The position numbers were made by a program, and so were the translations under genes. Positions 11,401-23,985 of a DNA stretch of 64,000 nucleotides are shown one piece after another. The stretch comes from Copromyces sp. CBS 386.78. Taxonomy: Eukaryota > Ascomycota > Sordariomycetes > Sordariales > Sordariaceae. The stretch lies in the NCBI GenBank assembly GCA_030685235.1, contig MU839136.1:186001-250000 (forward strand). The letters run 5' to 3'. How positions within the stretch are numbered: position 1 is the stretch's first letter; each line of letters opens with the position of its first letter. A model generated the notes under the pieces. It searched no databases, was not told where the DNA came from, and was given only the letters and a program-made list of their open reading frames with translations.

Positions 11401-12369
11401 GTGTCTCCTCCAAGGGAGAAAGAAGAGAAGAAGCCCATCAAAGGCATTCTTAAACAGCCAAAGGCACAGTTTCCAGAACATCCTGCCCCCGTCCGGGAGG
11501 GAGTTTCTCCTCACAAGGACGACAAGACCAAGCAAAGCGTACCTCAGAGTGCCAAATGGACCAAGATCAGCAGGAAGCTGGTCAACCCCGAGGCTCTTAC
11601 TCTAGGCAAGGAGCGTTTCGAAGTCCGGGATGACTTTGTCATTGTCCTCCGCGTCCTGGATAAGTCGGAAATCCAGAAGTACGCCGACATTACTGCGCAG
11701 TTGAGAGGTGGGTTGCTTCATTTCCCTTGTCTTCAGACTCACTCCCTTCCTTGCATCTCGCCTTTGCCCGACCCCCGACCGTGATCCGCTCGCATACCGA
11801 ACCGCGACGTCGACCTACCTGCATGCGTGTCGTTTGATCCGAACTTTGATCGCTTGTGTGCTTTCGCATGTGGTAGCGTTCGCAGCTCGTCCTGTCCCGT
11901 CGTGCTCTTGCGTCCCTGCCTCGCCGAGTCTCAGCCAGTCCGGATTGTGCCGCATCGTGTCGTCTTGTGCCGTCTCGTCGTTCGAATGCCTACCAGCTAC
12001 CTCCACCGAAAACCCAACTATAGCAGGCCTGCTATAGTATCGCCATCTTTTGTTTTGTTTCTTTTTGTTCCTTTTTGCAAGTCATAAGAGATTCAGGAAA
12101 TGCTGACAACCCTCTTTATAGAGAAACGAAGAATCGAATACGAAGAAGAGCAGAAGGCCAAGGGTGGAAGCCAGGCGCTGGTTCGCCACGACAGAAACGG
12201 GTCATATGATAAGGATGAGGAAGAAGGCAAGCGCCGGCGTCACCACCGAAAGGAGAGAGAAGACGAGTATGACGATGACAGGAGAGAGTACAGACGCCAT
12301 CGCGCGACGGACGAACAGGATGCCTTGTATGACACGAGGCAACCGTCGAGGTCGCACCGCCGGGATTAA
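8440..12369 (+). CDS. DUF8035-type low-complexity charged protein
   Basis: Two exons, 8440-11707 and 12122-12369, encode about 1,171 residues. The start MADQGRYRYP is the first ATG in the frame and has a strong context (tcgcaATGGC). The N-terminal third is Ser/Pro/Arg/Tyr-rich. About 9,940-10,860 encodes roughly 14 tandem copies of a 20-22-residue charged unit (consensus DYDRRR.DD.EPR.R..HRDE). REHS and EHSPER repeats follow. The conserved part is near the C-terminus: SAKWTKISRKLVNPEAL, then LREKRRIEYEEEQK across the splice, which I recognise as the fungal DUF8035 region. The tail is rich in Arg, Asp and His. No membrane segment or enzyme motif is visible. A nuclear or RNA-associated role is plausible from RD/RS-like composition, but the function is unknown. 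Confidence 0.85.
10651..10848 (+). repeat. Three near-identical 66-bp tandem units
   Basis: Units start at 10651, 10717 and 10783, each encoding DDLEPRTRPS[RH]EEDH[YH]DDR plus two or three residues. The first two are almost identical at DNA level, so they are the youngest part of the longer degenerate array in the DUF8035 protein. Confidence 0.9.
11708..12121 (+). other. Long intron (414 nt) of the DUF8035 gene
   Basis: Donor GTGGGT at 11708, branch-like GCTGAC at 12103 and acceptor TATAG at 12121. Joining restores the conserved frame ...QLR-E-KRRIEYEEE. It is several times longer than typical Neurospora introns and holds a perfect 22-bp palindrome at 12017-12038. Confidence 0.8.
12017..12038. 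repeat. Perfect 22-bp palindrome
   Basis: The centre CTATAGCAGG/CCTGCTATAG is perfectly self-complementary with no loop, and one more A/T pair extends it to 22 bp. It lies inside the intron, about 85 nt before the acceptor. Confidence 0.9.
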
Positions 12370-12940
12370 ACTTTGGATACCCAACTGGTGAGGTTATATA
12401 GAGGACACCGAAGAGAATGTGTTTCGAGACGGTTGATGATATATGAACGCTAGAGTTGATGATATGATTTTGCATAGGTCTTTGTGTGAGAAAGGAAAAG
12501 CTGGCGGGTTTTTGATCGATAGCATACCTAGCGATTTTGTGGATTTTAGATATAAGGCGGATGTTTGTCTTTTTTCATGGCATTGAAGGGAAGATTTGTT
12601 GATTATATGTTTCTCATATAGAGAGTTGTATGAGAAGTTTGATACCCTGTTCTGTCCGAACTTCTTGCCGCCTCTTGTTCGGCTGTCCGCATCGCTCTAC
12701 GGGTCGCACCATGCTCATGAAGTAATTATGCCACGAATGAATAGTGTCTATGTCTCATAAGTGTGTAGACAAACCACGCATTCACGACACCTGTAATAGT
12801 TTCTCTGTAAATATGATGATCGGAAGACTCATGATGGATAGTTCTAAGCTCGTAAGTCCATAGCTGTTTGGACTCTAGGACGCATATCATTGTGCTGTCA
12901 GCAAAACTAGAAAATGTTCATGGACGCGCAATCCTCCACC
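12370..12940. other. Intergenic, DUF8035 gene 3' region
   Basis: No supported gene or repeat. Probably 3' UTR followed by spacer up to the inverted-repeat element. Confidence 0.5.
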
Positions 12941-13439
12941 TACAGTGGGTGCCACAAATAAACGCCCCGTTATTTTTTTCTCACCTTAAAAGGCCTAAAC
13001 CCAATACTTTCGTAGACGAATAGAATAACCACTTTTAAAGATATAGATATGTCTAAAAACGCTACGAATAGTTATATACCAAGTATTATTCATAAAGAGA
13101 GCCGCTTTCTACTACCTTACAAGGGGGTTGAGAATTTAGGCCGCAAAGTCCAACCACAATGCGAATTCGGATTTTAGTCCACTAAAGAGTGCTATAAGTC
13201 CACTATAACATTTTTCTTGATGCAACTTAGAGTTAGCATACTAATTGCTCAACTATAAATAATAATAGAAAAACTAGATTTCTTTTTCTCAATTGTATTT
13301 GCATTTACCTATTTACACTGCAAATGCATCTGCGATTCTCCTTTGTTAAGGGGTTGAAAGTTGAGAGTGACGATGTTGAGTTTTGGTCTTTTTTGCAGGG
13401 AAAAAATCCGCGGGGCGTTTATTTGTGGCAGGGACTGTA
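12941..13439. mobile_element. Non-autonomous Tc1/mariner- or pogo-like element, 499 bp
   Basis: Flanked by TA on both sides (12941-12942 and 13438-13439). The left terminus reads CAGTGGGTGCCACAAATAAA and the right terminus, on the minus strand, reads CAGTCCCTGCCACAAATAAA. Both continue CGCCCCG, so the inverted repeats are 27 bp with 3 mismatches. CAGT termini plus a TA duplication are typical of the pogo/Fot1 and Tc1 groups. The interior is AT-rich with stops in all frames and no identifiable transposase domain, so it is a MITE or a decayed deletion derivative. Its ends differ from those of the element at 5737-6307. Confidence 0.8.
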
Positions 13440-15299
13440 TCTTTACTTACTCAGCCTCGTCAGCCAGTCATATATAGTTTCTATACGGTAAAGAAAGAGA
13501 CAGCTCAAAACAAGGGGTCATGTCGTCGAGTCATTCCCTTTCGACAGCGAGCCTGTTACAGCCTCCAAAAAGACAAACGTCATCACACAGCGCTAGCTCC
13601 CTGTAATGGAGGGGCAGTAGAGGGATACCTGCTCTAGAGCTAGGCCGGCGCGCCGACGAGCCTGGGAAGGCGCTCCTGGGCGTCTGGGCATCTGGGTGCG
13701 CGCGGCTTCCTTCCTTCCAGGTCCATTCAATTGATGGCTATTGATGGTGAAAGGGATGAAACTTCATCATCCACTCCTGCTCAGCGCCACTTAAGTACTC
13801 CCAAGAAAATGATGCCAAGGCGTCATCGAACGGAGAGGCGCCCGGGCTGCATGCTGAATGCCCATGAGGTACTACTGCCTGCGCGAAGCCCCAGTGCATA
13901 TAATGGAAACGGTGATGCATCTTTTTTTTTTTTTTTTTGTGGTCTTTCATCATCTCTAATAATCTCGCCTTCTCGTGGTCACAAAAGACCTATGGAGCAT
14001 TGAAGAGTGTGCTACACTGAATCCATGACAGACAGACAAGACAAGAAGCGACGGGAAACTCCGAAGAGAAAGACAAGTGACAGACGCAAGCGAGAACGGG
14101 ACTGCCGGAACACTGAACACTGGGCTGTGTGTGCAGTGAGAAATTCGTAGCGGGCTGCAGTAGAGGAGCCAAACGAGAACTGGCAACTTCCTGGACTGGG
14201 CGGCGTCAGCAAAGACCCTGCCTGAATTTGGGGTACTTACACCTTACACTACCTTACCTTATCTCTTACACTATCACCTCATTGCCTTTTTCGTCACGCT
14301 CGTACCTCTCTAGGGTACCTTTTTGCTCCTCTTTTTCTCGCTTCAACGTGCATAGACCTTGTTCTGGCCCTCCCCCCACAACGATCACCTCGTTCCAGGA
14401 ACGGAAAAATCTTGTCTGGGATAAAGCCCTGTCATCAATTATCACCTACCTAGACCTCTTCCTCTATTGTGCCCCTCGTCACCCCCTTTCCCTTGTGCTG
14501 ATCAAACGACCTGACTCCCGTCACCTACCTACTGTAACAAGAAAAACGAGTTGGAACCTTGCTTTTCAGCGCTGTTGGAGTTGAGCTTGCCAACTTTTGG
14601 TTGTTCCTACCGTTTCTACCTTTACTTTGTATACTTACTACCAATACACCGCCTTTCAGCCAAATAGACTTCGATTTTTCCATCTCTCGTCTAGTCTAGT
14701 CCAGGCCTGACCGACCTCCTCCGAAAGACAACCCCAGTGGTGAAGACTTCTCACGCATAAGCACCGTTCGGAGTGTCCTCCCTCTGTCTCCATTCCAACT
14801 CAGTTCGAACAAACACCAAGACGGAATCAACCCATCCGGTATCTCACCTACAACCAAGTTGAGCTTTTCGGACACCGGCACAACAGCAAGACTGCGCCGA
14901 GTATTACAAGAACAACAATCTGTCAGGTGCACTTCCAAGCACCCATACGCGCAATCAGCCAAGAGGTGCAACACTGCCTACAAGCCTGCGCGGCCCATAT
15001 CTTACCTTGGCTTGCCCCACCAAATCATACGTAAGGGACACCCTACGAGGCAGGGCCCATTATGGCGCTCCCTACCAACTACCTACTACCAAGTCCCCTT
15101 CCTCGCCCCGCAAGCATACCTACCTTACACGACGACTCGTACCATATATAATCCAGAGATGATCTCTTCTCTTTTCGTTTCTCTTTTCGTCTCTCTCGTT
15201 TCATAATACCGAGAAGAGCCTCAAACTGACGAACGAACGAGGTCTCTTGTTGTAATAGCGCCTACTAGCCGAACGAACAATACACCCCGTCCAGCAAGC
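13440..15299. other. Intergenic and long leader of PX-domain gene
   Basis: About 1.9 kb without a supported gene. It contains a T17 run (13922-13938) and a pyrimidine-rich 14.2-15.2 kb stretch typical of Neurospora leaders. The 151-codon ORF at 14129-14584 lacks recognisable similarity and looks like translated leader. Confidence 0.5.
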
Positions 15300-18200
15300 A
15301 TGTCATCATCGAATCTCGCCGAAGCCACCAGCGAACTGTCACTTCAGCAGCAGCAGAACAAGGAAGCCCAAAGCAATGGCAATGGTACCGCCGTAGAGCC
15401 CAGCCACGACGCTTCCTCCAACATCGATCTTCCTACCCGTTCAGCGGCCCCAGCTCCGCTTACAGCAAACAAAAGCCCGGCGGTCGATGGACAACAGGAT
15501 GATGCGGCGCTGTTATCTCCACGACACATGCTGACGGGAAAACAAGAACATTGTATGTGTGGTTCTGTTGGTTCTACCCCCTTTCGAGGGAGCACCTGTC
15601 CTTTCTCCCCCTCCACCAAGCCAAAAAAAATACACCTGGAAGCGGGTATCTCAGGGAGGCAGCTTACTAACGCATCATCCTTGGAACCAACAGACCTTAA
15701 ACGGGAACTCGTCTCGGAGCAGGTAAAATGGGAGATCTCGGAACTCAACTCGCCCACGGCATTGCGACGCTTTGGAGCCCCCTTCAAGTCTGACCTCGGG
15801 GAGATCTCGCCGCTGGACTCGGAGCTGCCGATTCTACGGTACATCTTTGTACACCATGTTCGCGAGTTCCCGTTTCTCGATAAGGCGAAGGAGAAGGAGT
15901 TTTGGCAGGATAAGTTGCAAGTGGTATGGCTAGCCCATCTTCTTCTTTGTCCTTCTGAGAGGAAACGTATGTCCTGGGCCGGGCTTATACTGACATTACG
16001 GTTGGGATATTATAGTTCCTCGAATCCTTTGCGAGCAAGAATATCTCATCATCGGAAGACCGCCTCGAAGAGACGAAGCGCAGGAAGCTTGCACTGAAAG
16101 CACAAAAGTTGGTCGAGTTGATGATGGTATCGGGTGTCCGTACATCCTCTGGCTTCGAAGAGAGGATACGCTTCTCCGAGCTGGAAATCGTGGACGTAAA
16201 CGCAATCGACACCGGGGTTCTCTCGTCCATACCAGAGGGTAACTATTTGCATGGGTGGGACGTCAACATTGCCGGAGTTCGCATAGCCTCGATCAAGCGA
16301 AATATCCGGTATCATAAGCATGCTGTACGTCTCTTCCTTTGGGTCCCTTAACCTTGATGTGGTGAACGTGCAGACTGACATTAGGCAGGAGTTCTTACTT
16401 CGCGTAAAACGAAAAGGGGAAAAGGAATATTTCGTCGGGAGGCGGTACGGCGACTTCAGCAAGCTTTATAAGGATCTTCGGCTCGAGTTGCCCGGCAAGG
16501 TCCTCCCTGTGCTTCCCAAGAAGAACAAGACGAGCACGACTGCGACAGGCCTGTTTGGTGGTGGGGACGACTCGGAAGTTTCGTCTATATCATCTGCTTC
16601 TATGCAAATTGTTAACAAGGATCCTCAACCGAACGGCGAGACTGGGAGCGCGGGCGGTGTTTCAAGGTTCCTTTCTGTGAGAGAACATCGCCGTACAGGC
16701 TCGTCGTCTTCTAGGCGATCATCTCCTCGTCGGTCTGTGGATGATCACAGGTCAGGCAGCCCAAGGGCAGAAGAGGTATGTGGCACTTTGGACACTGGAC
16801 AAGAGTTCATGGCTGACATAATTTATAGAACGTTACGCTCTTCCGCGAGAGCCAAAGGATATCTCTCCGCGCCTTCTTGCGTACACTCCTACAAAACCCA
16901 CACATTGCTCATACGAAAGCCATATCAGACTTCTTGACCCGTGATCCTACGACCCTCAAAGATGAGGATTTTGAGGACATCGTACGTCGCAAGAAGATGG
17001 ATGAGAAGAGGGTAGAGGAGCAGAAGAAGTTCTACGAAATTGCCAGGAAGCGGGCGGCAGATCTGGATGTCTATATGGAACAGTAAGTCTTACGAGGATG
17101 AGTTGGTGGGCTCAAGTACTAACAACCATGGTTTCATAGGTTCCGACAAGACATCGTTGAACATAACGGGTTGACCCACCTGTTCAAGGAAATCAAAGAG
17201 AAGGAAACTATCCAGGATCTGAGCATCCAGTACCAGAAGTTTGCCGAGTGGCTACGGATAGAGGTCGCTGCCACGATATACCACCTGTTCCTCGCCGAAG
17301 ACAACTCGCCCGAATTGTTTGCCCAAGCGAAGAAGATCCATTCCTTGATGCCATACACGATTATGAAGAACGTCATCAGGATTGCCAACCCCGCAGCCGT
17401 CATGTCCAACGTTCTCGATATCTTCCTGGCTCAACCATTCGGTACAAGGTCCTTGATGCAACGCATATTCTCCTTAACCCTGAACGACGGCATCAAGAGC
17501 GTTCAGAAATCCATAGACGCGCTCGCTGCCAAGATCGGCGACCCGGTGTTTGTGGACAAGCTTAAGCAGTTTACGGATGGCGACGAGGCCTTGAAGCTTG
17601 CGATCAGAGAGGAGGCTGTCCAAGACGACGTCGACATTATTGTTGCGATCCTGCGCTCAGAGCAGATTTACCCGGCCCTCAATGCCGACCAGGTTACGCG
17701 ACTATACAACGCATATGTCGCTTTCAACAATGCGGTTGAGAACGTGGATGAGGAGCTCAAGCAGGGCGCTCAGCTCTTCTCGTACCTCAAGCAGCTAATG
17801 AAGCTCTATCTCAGACAGAGGGACAAGTCCATGATGCTTAATCTCATCGAGGAACCTGTCACCCTGCAACTGTTCCGGGATCTGTTCACGATCTTCTACG
17901 AGCCGCTTGTTAGGGTATACAAGTCGGCAAACGTCTACAACAGCGTAACGGACTTTGCGGTGTTCGTCGATGACCTGATTCAGGTTGTTGAGAAATGTCG
18001 GGATCAGGATGCCTCTGCTGATCCTAACCAGACCGTGCAGGCGTTTATCGACTTGTGTCAGCGGCATGAACAGCATTTCTACAAGTTCGTTCACGAAGTT
18101 CACACACATGACAACGGCTTGTTCACCCAGTTGATGGGCTGGATCGAGGGCATCCTCGAGTTCCTCCGCCACGGACCCAAGAACGGCACGTTGGATATCA

Positions 18201-18631
18201 ACGCATTGTTCGAGGGAGCAGTGCAAAACGGCGCAATCGACCAGGACAAGGCGATAGACGAGATCAACAAACTGATCGCGTGGCAGGAAGCCCGCAAGAA
18301 GTGGCATCACGACAAGACTCGCCAGAAGATGGCGGCAGAAGGAGGTAACATGGGTGTTGACGCGGTACCGGGCGGGTTCAGCGCCAGCGACTTTGGCCTG
18401 GACCAGATGGATTTAGAGGACATGAACTACGAAGACGACCTGTCGGACTCCGAGGCAGAACAGGAGGTTCAGGAGGAGATGGATCCCATCGATGCCGAGC
18501 GGAGAAGGAGGGCCAAGAAACAGGACCGTCTACGGCGGAACGCCGGAGAGCCCACGAAGCCGGAGGTTTCGGAGGTCCACAAGCTCAAGGACGAGTTTTT
18601 GGCTAAGCTGAGACAGGTACTTGCCCAGTAG
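15300..18631 (+). CDS. PXB/PX domain protein, yeast YPR097W (Lec1)-like
   Basis: Six exons: 15300-15552, 15694-15923, 16016-16324, 16389-16775, 16829-17082 and 17140-18631, about 974 residues. After a Q/N-rich N-terminus, residues about 84-260 form the PXB (PX-associated) domain, beginning YLKRELVSEQVKWEI. The PX domain follows, with the phosphoinositide-binding RRYGDF at about 282-287; a Ser-rich insert splits it from its second half (SLRAFLRTLLQNP). The long C-terminal region, on the last exon, matches the PX-associated DUF3818 region of YPR097W relatives. Such proteins bind phosphoinositides on membranes; yeast Lec1 has been linked to sterol and lipid-droplet regulation. The acceptor of exon 4 is uncertain: 16374 is also in frame and would add TDIRQ. 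All other junctions restore conserved sequence. Confidence 0.88.
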
Positions 18632-20077
18632 TGCAGTGATGAGTGAACACCTTATCTACTGTACTGGAAGTCGAATGACAGAGAGTGATGATTATCGTCA
18701 GGGGCATCCCAAAGGAAAAGTCATATATGGCATGGGGGTGTCTCGGGATCAGGGAACTTGAGAGGGAAATGTCAATGAGGGTTCTCCGGCATGAGCCGGA
18801 CGAACCGGACAGGGATGCCGCGCGGAATTCTGATACCGTACCGTACACGGATTTCCCGGTACAGCATGACATCACTGGCGACCGACAGTCGGGAAGAAGA
18901 GAAGTGGAAGGAAATCATGATACGGAACGGGAAAGATGGAAAGCATATGGTTATCTTATACACCAACAATAGTTGTTTACACATACCCTTTTTGATATTA
19001 AATGAAATTTCTTGTCATAGAATTACTGGCCCCGGATCGGATGTTGTGCAGTTTGAAAGACGTCCAGGGGTCTGTTTGATTTGGCTGTCCGTGAGTGGTT
19101 CACTTGCCATGCCGAGGATAAAGATATGGCTCAGAAGGATGACCCCACCAAGAAGAGGTACCTGCACATGCTTGCGAACCCGGAGGCGGCGCTCACGGCG
19201 ACGACAACGTGACCTGTGTTTGGACATGAAATGGAAGACGTCGTCATGGGAAGAGATGAGAGACCCAGGAACCAGCCACAACAAAGGCGTATACTAGAGA
19301 GAAGTGCGCCGGGTTTGGAAGTTGCCGTCTCTGGATCTCTCGGATCTCTGCAGCGAACAGAGATCACGGCCACCATCCCGAGGCTAACACGCCATTGGCC
19401 CTGTCCTGCGCGCGTTCGCGTTCAGTGGCAGGCAGTTCTTCAGATCTGTTGATTGACAGAGGGTTAGGGGTATGTTAGTATTTGCACTAGTGTCGTTGTG
19501 GAGGGGCACGGAAGAGAAGACGGCGGCGGGCGGCGGTTGAGGGTGGAGACGTAGCGCGGGCCACATGCCGGCAACTCGGGTAATACATTATTCGTGATTG
19601 GTTGAGACCAAAGTCGAGGACGGATCGGGTCTTGCAATTCATCGAAACCGAAACTGCATGGAGTCTGTTTGGGTCTGTCTGGCAGTGGCAGCTCACACAT
19701 TGTGGGGGGGCGGAGGGGGGACAATCTTTCAGTGGGAGAGCCCCGGGATGAATGGTTGCGGTGCCCATTCGGCAACTCTCAACAGGCAAAAGTGCCACTG
19801 GGTCCCGTCCTTCCATGTGTCTGTGTGTGGAAGCCAATGGTCAAATATTTCCTACGTGACCCGACTCCCGAGCCCGTAGGGAAATTCGCAATTGTAATAA
19901 TCCAACCCGGACCACGTCCACCATCACCCGACCCGTCCCCATTCCCGTCCGTCCTACCCATCCATCCTACCATTACCTATCCCCAAAAACCCACCACCCC
20001 GTCCCGCCCGCCCTCCCCCTTCGACACCTCACCTACTCACCTACCGACTGTCAGTAGTAGTGAAGTGTTGTTGAACA
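18632..20077. other. Intergenic and leader of succinate dehydrogenase gene
   Basis: No supported gene. The 192-codon plus-strand ORF at 19669-20247 runs over the sdh1 start in another frame and is rejected. Short G runs occur near 19705. Confidence 0.5.
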
Positions 20078-22718
20078 ATGTCGTCTTTGGCTTGGAGAAA
20101 GTTGGCTGCGGCGCCCACGGTGAGTGCTTTTTCTTTACTTCCGTACTCAACCCGGTGTTGTCGTCTTCCGTCGTCTGTTTTTCGTGCGCGCACATTGGCA
20201 CCCTTGCAGAGCCGAGGAACAAGAGCGGGAAGGAAATAAGGTTGTGAGGAAGAGGAAGGGGAAGAGGAAGGGGAAGAGGATGAAGCTCTTCGCGATAGTC
20301 CAGTCGCAGGCAGGAGTGCACATGGGACGAAGAGAAAGAGAGAGAGAGAGAGGAGGGAGAGACAGGAAGCGCAACAATGTACACACAGAGAGATCAAGAA
20401 CATCGTCACTGACCAGAGTCTCGTCTTCAACAGCTCGCGCGTGCCGCCAGCAGAGTCCAGAACAGAGCCTTTTCCTCGACAAGGCCGGCCGGTGAGTCCG
20501 AAGCATCCCGTCCCCGTCCTGCCACACTCCGATGGCCCTTCTTCCGCCCTCCGCCGTCGCGCGAACTACCGCTTCACGGATGCCGCAAAGAAGGGTGTTG
20601 TTCATGTTCACCAAAGGCTAACCGGCAACATCTTCACAGCCCGCGTCATCGCTCCCGGTCCTCTCCGCGCTAAGGAGGCTTCTCCCCATCTCAGCAACAA
20701 GTACCAAGTCATCGTACGTGATATATCCCATGCTATCCGGTCCCCTGGAAAATCCCGCCAGACGGCCTTTGTTGGCTGACACGATTCCTTTCCTCCCCCT
20801 TAGGACCACGAGTACGATGCCATCGTTGTCGGTGCCGGCGGTGCCGGTCTCCGTGCCGCTTTCGGTCTCGCCGAGGCCGGCTTCAACACTGCCTGCATTT
20901 CCAAGCTCTTCCCCACCAGATCTCACACCGTCGCTGCCCAGGGTGGTATCAACGCTGCGCTCGGCAACATGCACGAGGATGACTGGAGATGGCACATGTA
21001 CGATACCGTCAAGGGCTCCGACTGGCTCGGTGACCAGGATGCCATTCACTACATGACCCGTGAGGCTCCCGCCTCCATTGTCGAGCTCGAGAACTACGGC
21101 TGCCCCTTCTCCCGTACCGAGGACGGCAAGATGTAAGTACCCGATACCCGGGAAACCCGTGATTTCCGGAGCGCCGGATGGGCATGATTGCTTACAGTCT
21201 ACACTCTACAGCTACCAGCGTGCTTTCGGTGGTCAGTCCAAGGAGTTCGGCAAGGGCGGCCAGGCTTACCGCTGCTGCGCTGCTGCCGACCGTACCGGCC
21301 ACGCTCTTCTCCACACCCTCTACGGCCAGTCTCTCCGCCACAACACCAACTACTTCATCGAGTACTTCGCCGTCGACCTGATCATGCAGGATGGTGAGTG
21401 CCGTGGTGTCCTCGCCTACAACCAGGAGGACGGCACCCTCCACCGTTTCCTCGCCAACAACACCGTCCTCGCCACCGGTGGATACGGACGCGCCTACTTC
21501 TCTTGCACTTCCGCCCACACCTGCACTGGTGACGGTTCCGCCATGGTTGCCCGTGCCGGTCTCCCCAACCAGGATCTCGAGTTCGTCCAGTTCCACCCTA
21601 CCGGTATCTACGGCGCCGGCTGCTTGATCACCGAGGGTGCTCGTGGTGAGGGTGGTTACCTCCTCAACTCCGAGGGTGAGCGTTTCATGGAGCGTTATGC
21701 CCCTACCGCCAAGGATCTCGCCTCCCGTGACGTCGTCTCCCGCTCCATGACCATGGAGATCCGCGAGGGCCGTGGTGTCGGCCCCGAGAAGGACCACATC
21801 TACCTCCAGCTCAGCCATCTCCCCGCCGAGATTCTCGCCGAGCGTCTCCCCGGTATCTCTGAGACCGCCGGTATCTTCGCTGGTGTCGATGTCCGCAAGC
21901 AGCCAATCCCCGTCCTTCCCACCGTCCACTACAACATGGGTGGTATCCCCACTCGCTACACTGGTGAGGTTCTTACCGTCGACGAGCAGGGCAACGACAA
22001 GGTTGTCCCTGGTCTCTTCGCTTGCGGCGAGGCTGCTTCCGTCTCTGTCCACGGTGCTAACCGCCTTGGCGCCAACTCTCTTCTCGACTTGGTCGTTTTC
22101 GGCCGTGCCGTCTCCCACACCATCCGTGACAACTTCACTCCTGGTACTAAGCTGAAGCCCATTGAGGCCGATGCCGGTTCCGAGTCCATCGAGGTCCTCG
22201 ACAAGATCCGCACTTCTGACGGTCCCAAGAGCACCGCCGAGATCCGCCTCGCCATGCAGAAGACCATGCAGCGCGACGTCTCCGTCTTCCGTACCCAGGA
22301 GTCCCTTGACGAGGGTGTTGAGAAGATCACCCAGGTCGACCAGATGTTCGACCAGGTCGGTATCAAGGACCGCTCCATGATCTGGAACTCTGATCTCGTT
22401 GAGACCCTCGAGCTGCGCAACTTGCTCACTTGCGCGTAAGTGGCCCTTATTTCTGAAAGTAGTGATGAATAGATGCTGACGAATTTGCGCAAATACAGTA
22501 CCCAGACCGCCGTCTCCGCCGCCAACCGCAAGGAGTCTCGTGGTGCCCACGCCCGTGAGGATTACCCCGAGCGTGACGACGCCAACTGGATGAAGCACAC
22601 TCTGTCTTGGCAGAAGCAGCCCCACGGCAAGATCGAGCTCGGTTACCGCCGTGTCATTGACAAGACCCTCGACGAGAAGGAGTGCGCTCCTGTTCCTCCC
22701 TTCAAGCGTGTCTACTAA
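20078..22718 (+). CDS. sdh1: Succinate dehydrogenase flavoprotein subunit, mitochondrial
   Basis: Six exons: 20078-20119, 20434-20491, 20640-20713, 20804-21132, 21212-22435 and 22499-22718, giving 648 residues. This is the FAD subunit of respiratory complex II; it oxidises succinate to fumarate in the matrix and passes electrons to the iron-sulfur subunit. The N-terminus ([14 protein letters not shown], then [15 protein letters not shown]) is a basic, Ser/Ala-rich mitochondrial presequence. The FAD-binding [13 protein letters not shown] starts at residue 68. His99 in [11 protein letters not shown] is the covalent FAD attachment residue. [10 protein letters not shown] and the C-terminal [18 protein letters not shown] are also conserved. 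Length matches the family. The presequence is split over three small exons, with introns of 314 and 148 nt. Strong codon bias fits high expression. Confidence 0.96.
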
Positions 22719-23985
22719 AGAACTCGACGACTGCGCGATTTTTCAAGATACCAAGTTCGATAATGGAGTGGTGTTTTTTTGCTCTCAAGAAAAAGCGTTC
22801 TTCTCGAGTTATTGCCCCACATGATGCCATTGTTCGGAGTCGGTCCCGGTCGGTCGATGTTTTTTTTCTCTCTATGATCACAGGTGGTGGTGCGACGACA
22901 CATACGAAATCATCATCAATAAACGTCAACAAATCCGCTAAGAATCTCCCACTGATACTTCGCTTAACGGGGTGCGAATATCAATATGGGCCCTCGGGTG
23001 GGTTCGATAGGCGGGATGGTTTTGTTTTTTTTGTGTGTTTTGCGATTGTCCATGTGATGCGTCCATTGTACAAAATTTTGGGAAAGAAAGAAGCCAGCAT
23101 ACATAAATATTGCATATAAGCCGGGTGGATGGAGGAAAGGAAGGTAGGAGACGACAAATGAAACAGGGTTAGAAGAGAAGAGGACGGCCGAATAAAGGGT
23201 TCTAAAACGCGGGTGGTTGTAGGACTCAACGGTTGGACGAATATCCTGAACTTGCTGCTCTCGAGACTGGTTTTGGATTTCAGTCTGAAGGAGAGTAAAG
23301 AGGTGACGGAAGATGATGACAGGGGAGAGAATGGGTGGTGGAAAGGATTGCATGTGGATCTAAGCAAACTTAACTACTGTAGTCTTGTTTGTAGCTTTAA
23401 CGGGTTTTTTTTTCTTTTGCGAAGAAGATTTTGCTTGTTTTTTTTCATCTTTTTTTTTTTTCCCATGTGACTGCCTTTCTGCTAATGATCAATCAATCGG
23501 CTTGATGATCTGATTCTCTCCGGCATGTGCCCTTGTGATTCGCCGAAGGACTGTCTGTACTGATGCCCTTCTGGAAAGGGTTGGGATACAACTGAATCAC
23601 TCCTTCTCAAGACAACACCTAGGGATCTGGGATATGTCACTCTAGCCTATAATTTTTCTTTTAAAGAAGGTAATGCCACAACCATATTGAAACATATCAA
23701 TCTAAAGAAGCTACTAACGCTGAGTACATGCAGACAGACGCCAAAATCATAATCATAGCCTTAAACCGACAAACAATACCGACATGAACCCAACACCTGA
23801 ACACCGCGCGCTTTCACCATCGTGCAATAACTTCGTTATGTTCCTCCTCTCCTTCCGGCGCCACCAAAAGTGCCTCGTCAAGATCCGATCGATTTGTTCC
23901 GCGGACACTTTCCGTATCCTTCACATTTCAATCACGTCCTTGCCCTTGGGCTAGGTCCAATCTTCGAATCACCCAGAACAATTTT
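22719..23985. other. Intergenic between convergent sdh1 and DUF5519 genes
   Basis: 3' UTR regions of two convergent genes with several T-rich runs (for example near 23405-23460). No supported gene. Confidence 0.5.

Noticed and set aside
13637..13660. GC-rich palindromic stretch around GGCGCGCC
   Set aside because: Short, single and in an ordinary spacer; no sign of vector sequence or repeat.
14129..14584. 151-codon ORF upstream of the PX gene
   Set aside because: Lies in pyrimidine-rich leader sequence and reads as low-complexity Ser/Leu/Pro; likely untranslated leader.
21192..22625. 477-codon minus-strand ORF
   Set aside because: Antisense shadow of the sdh1 main exon, caused by strong codon bias that avoids antisense stops.
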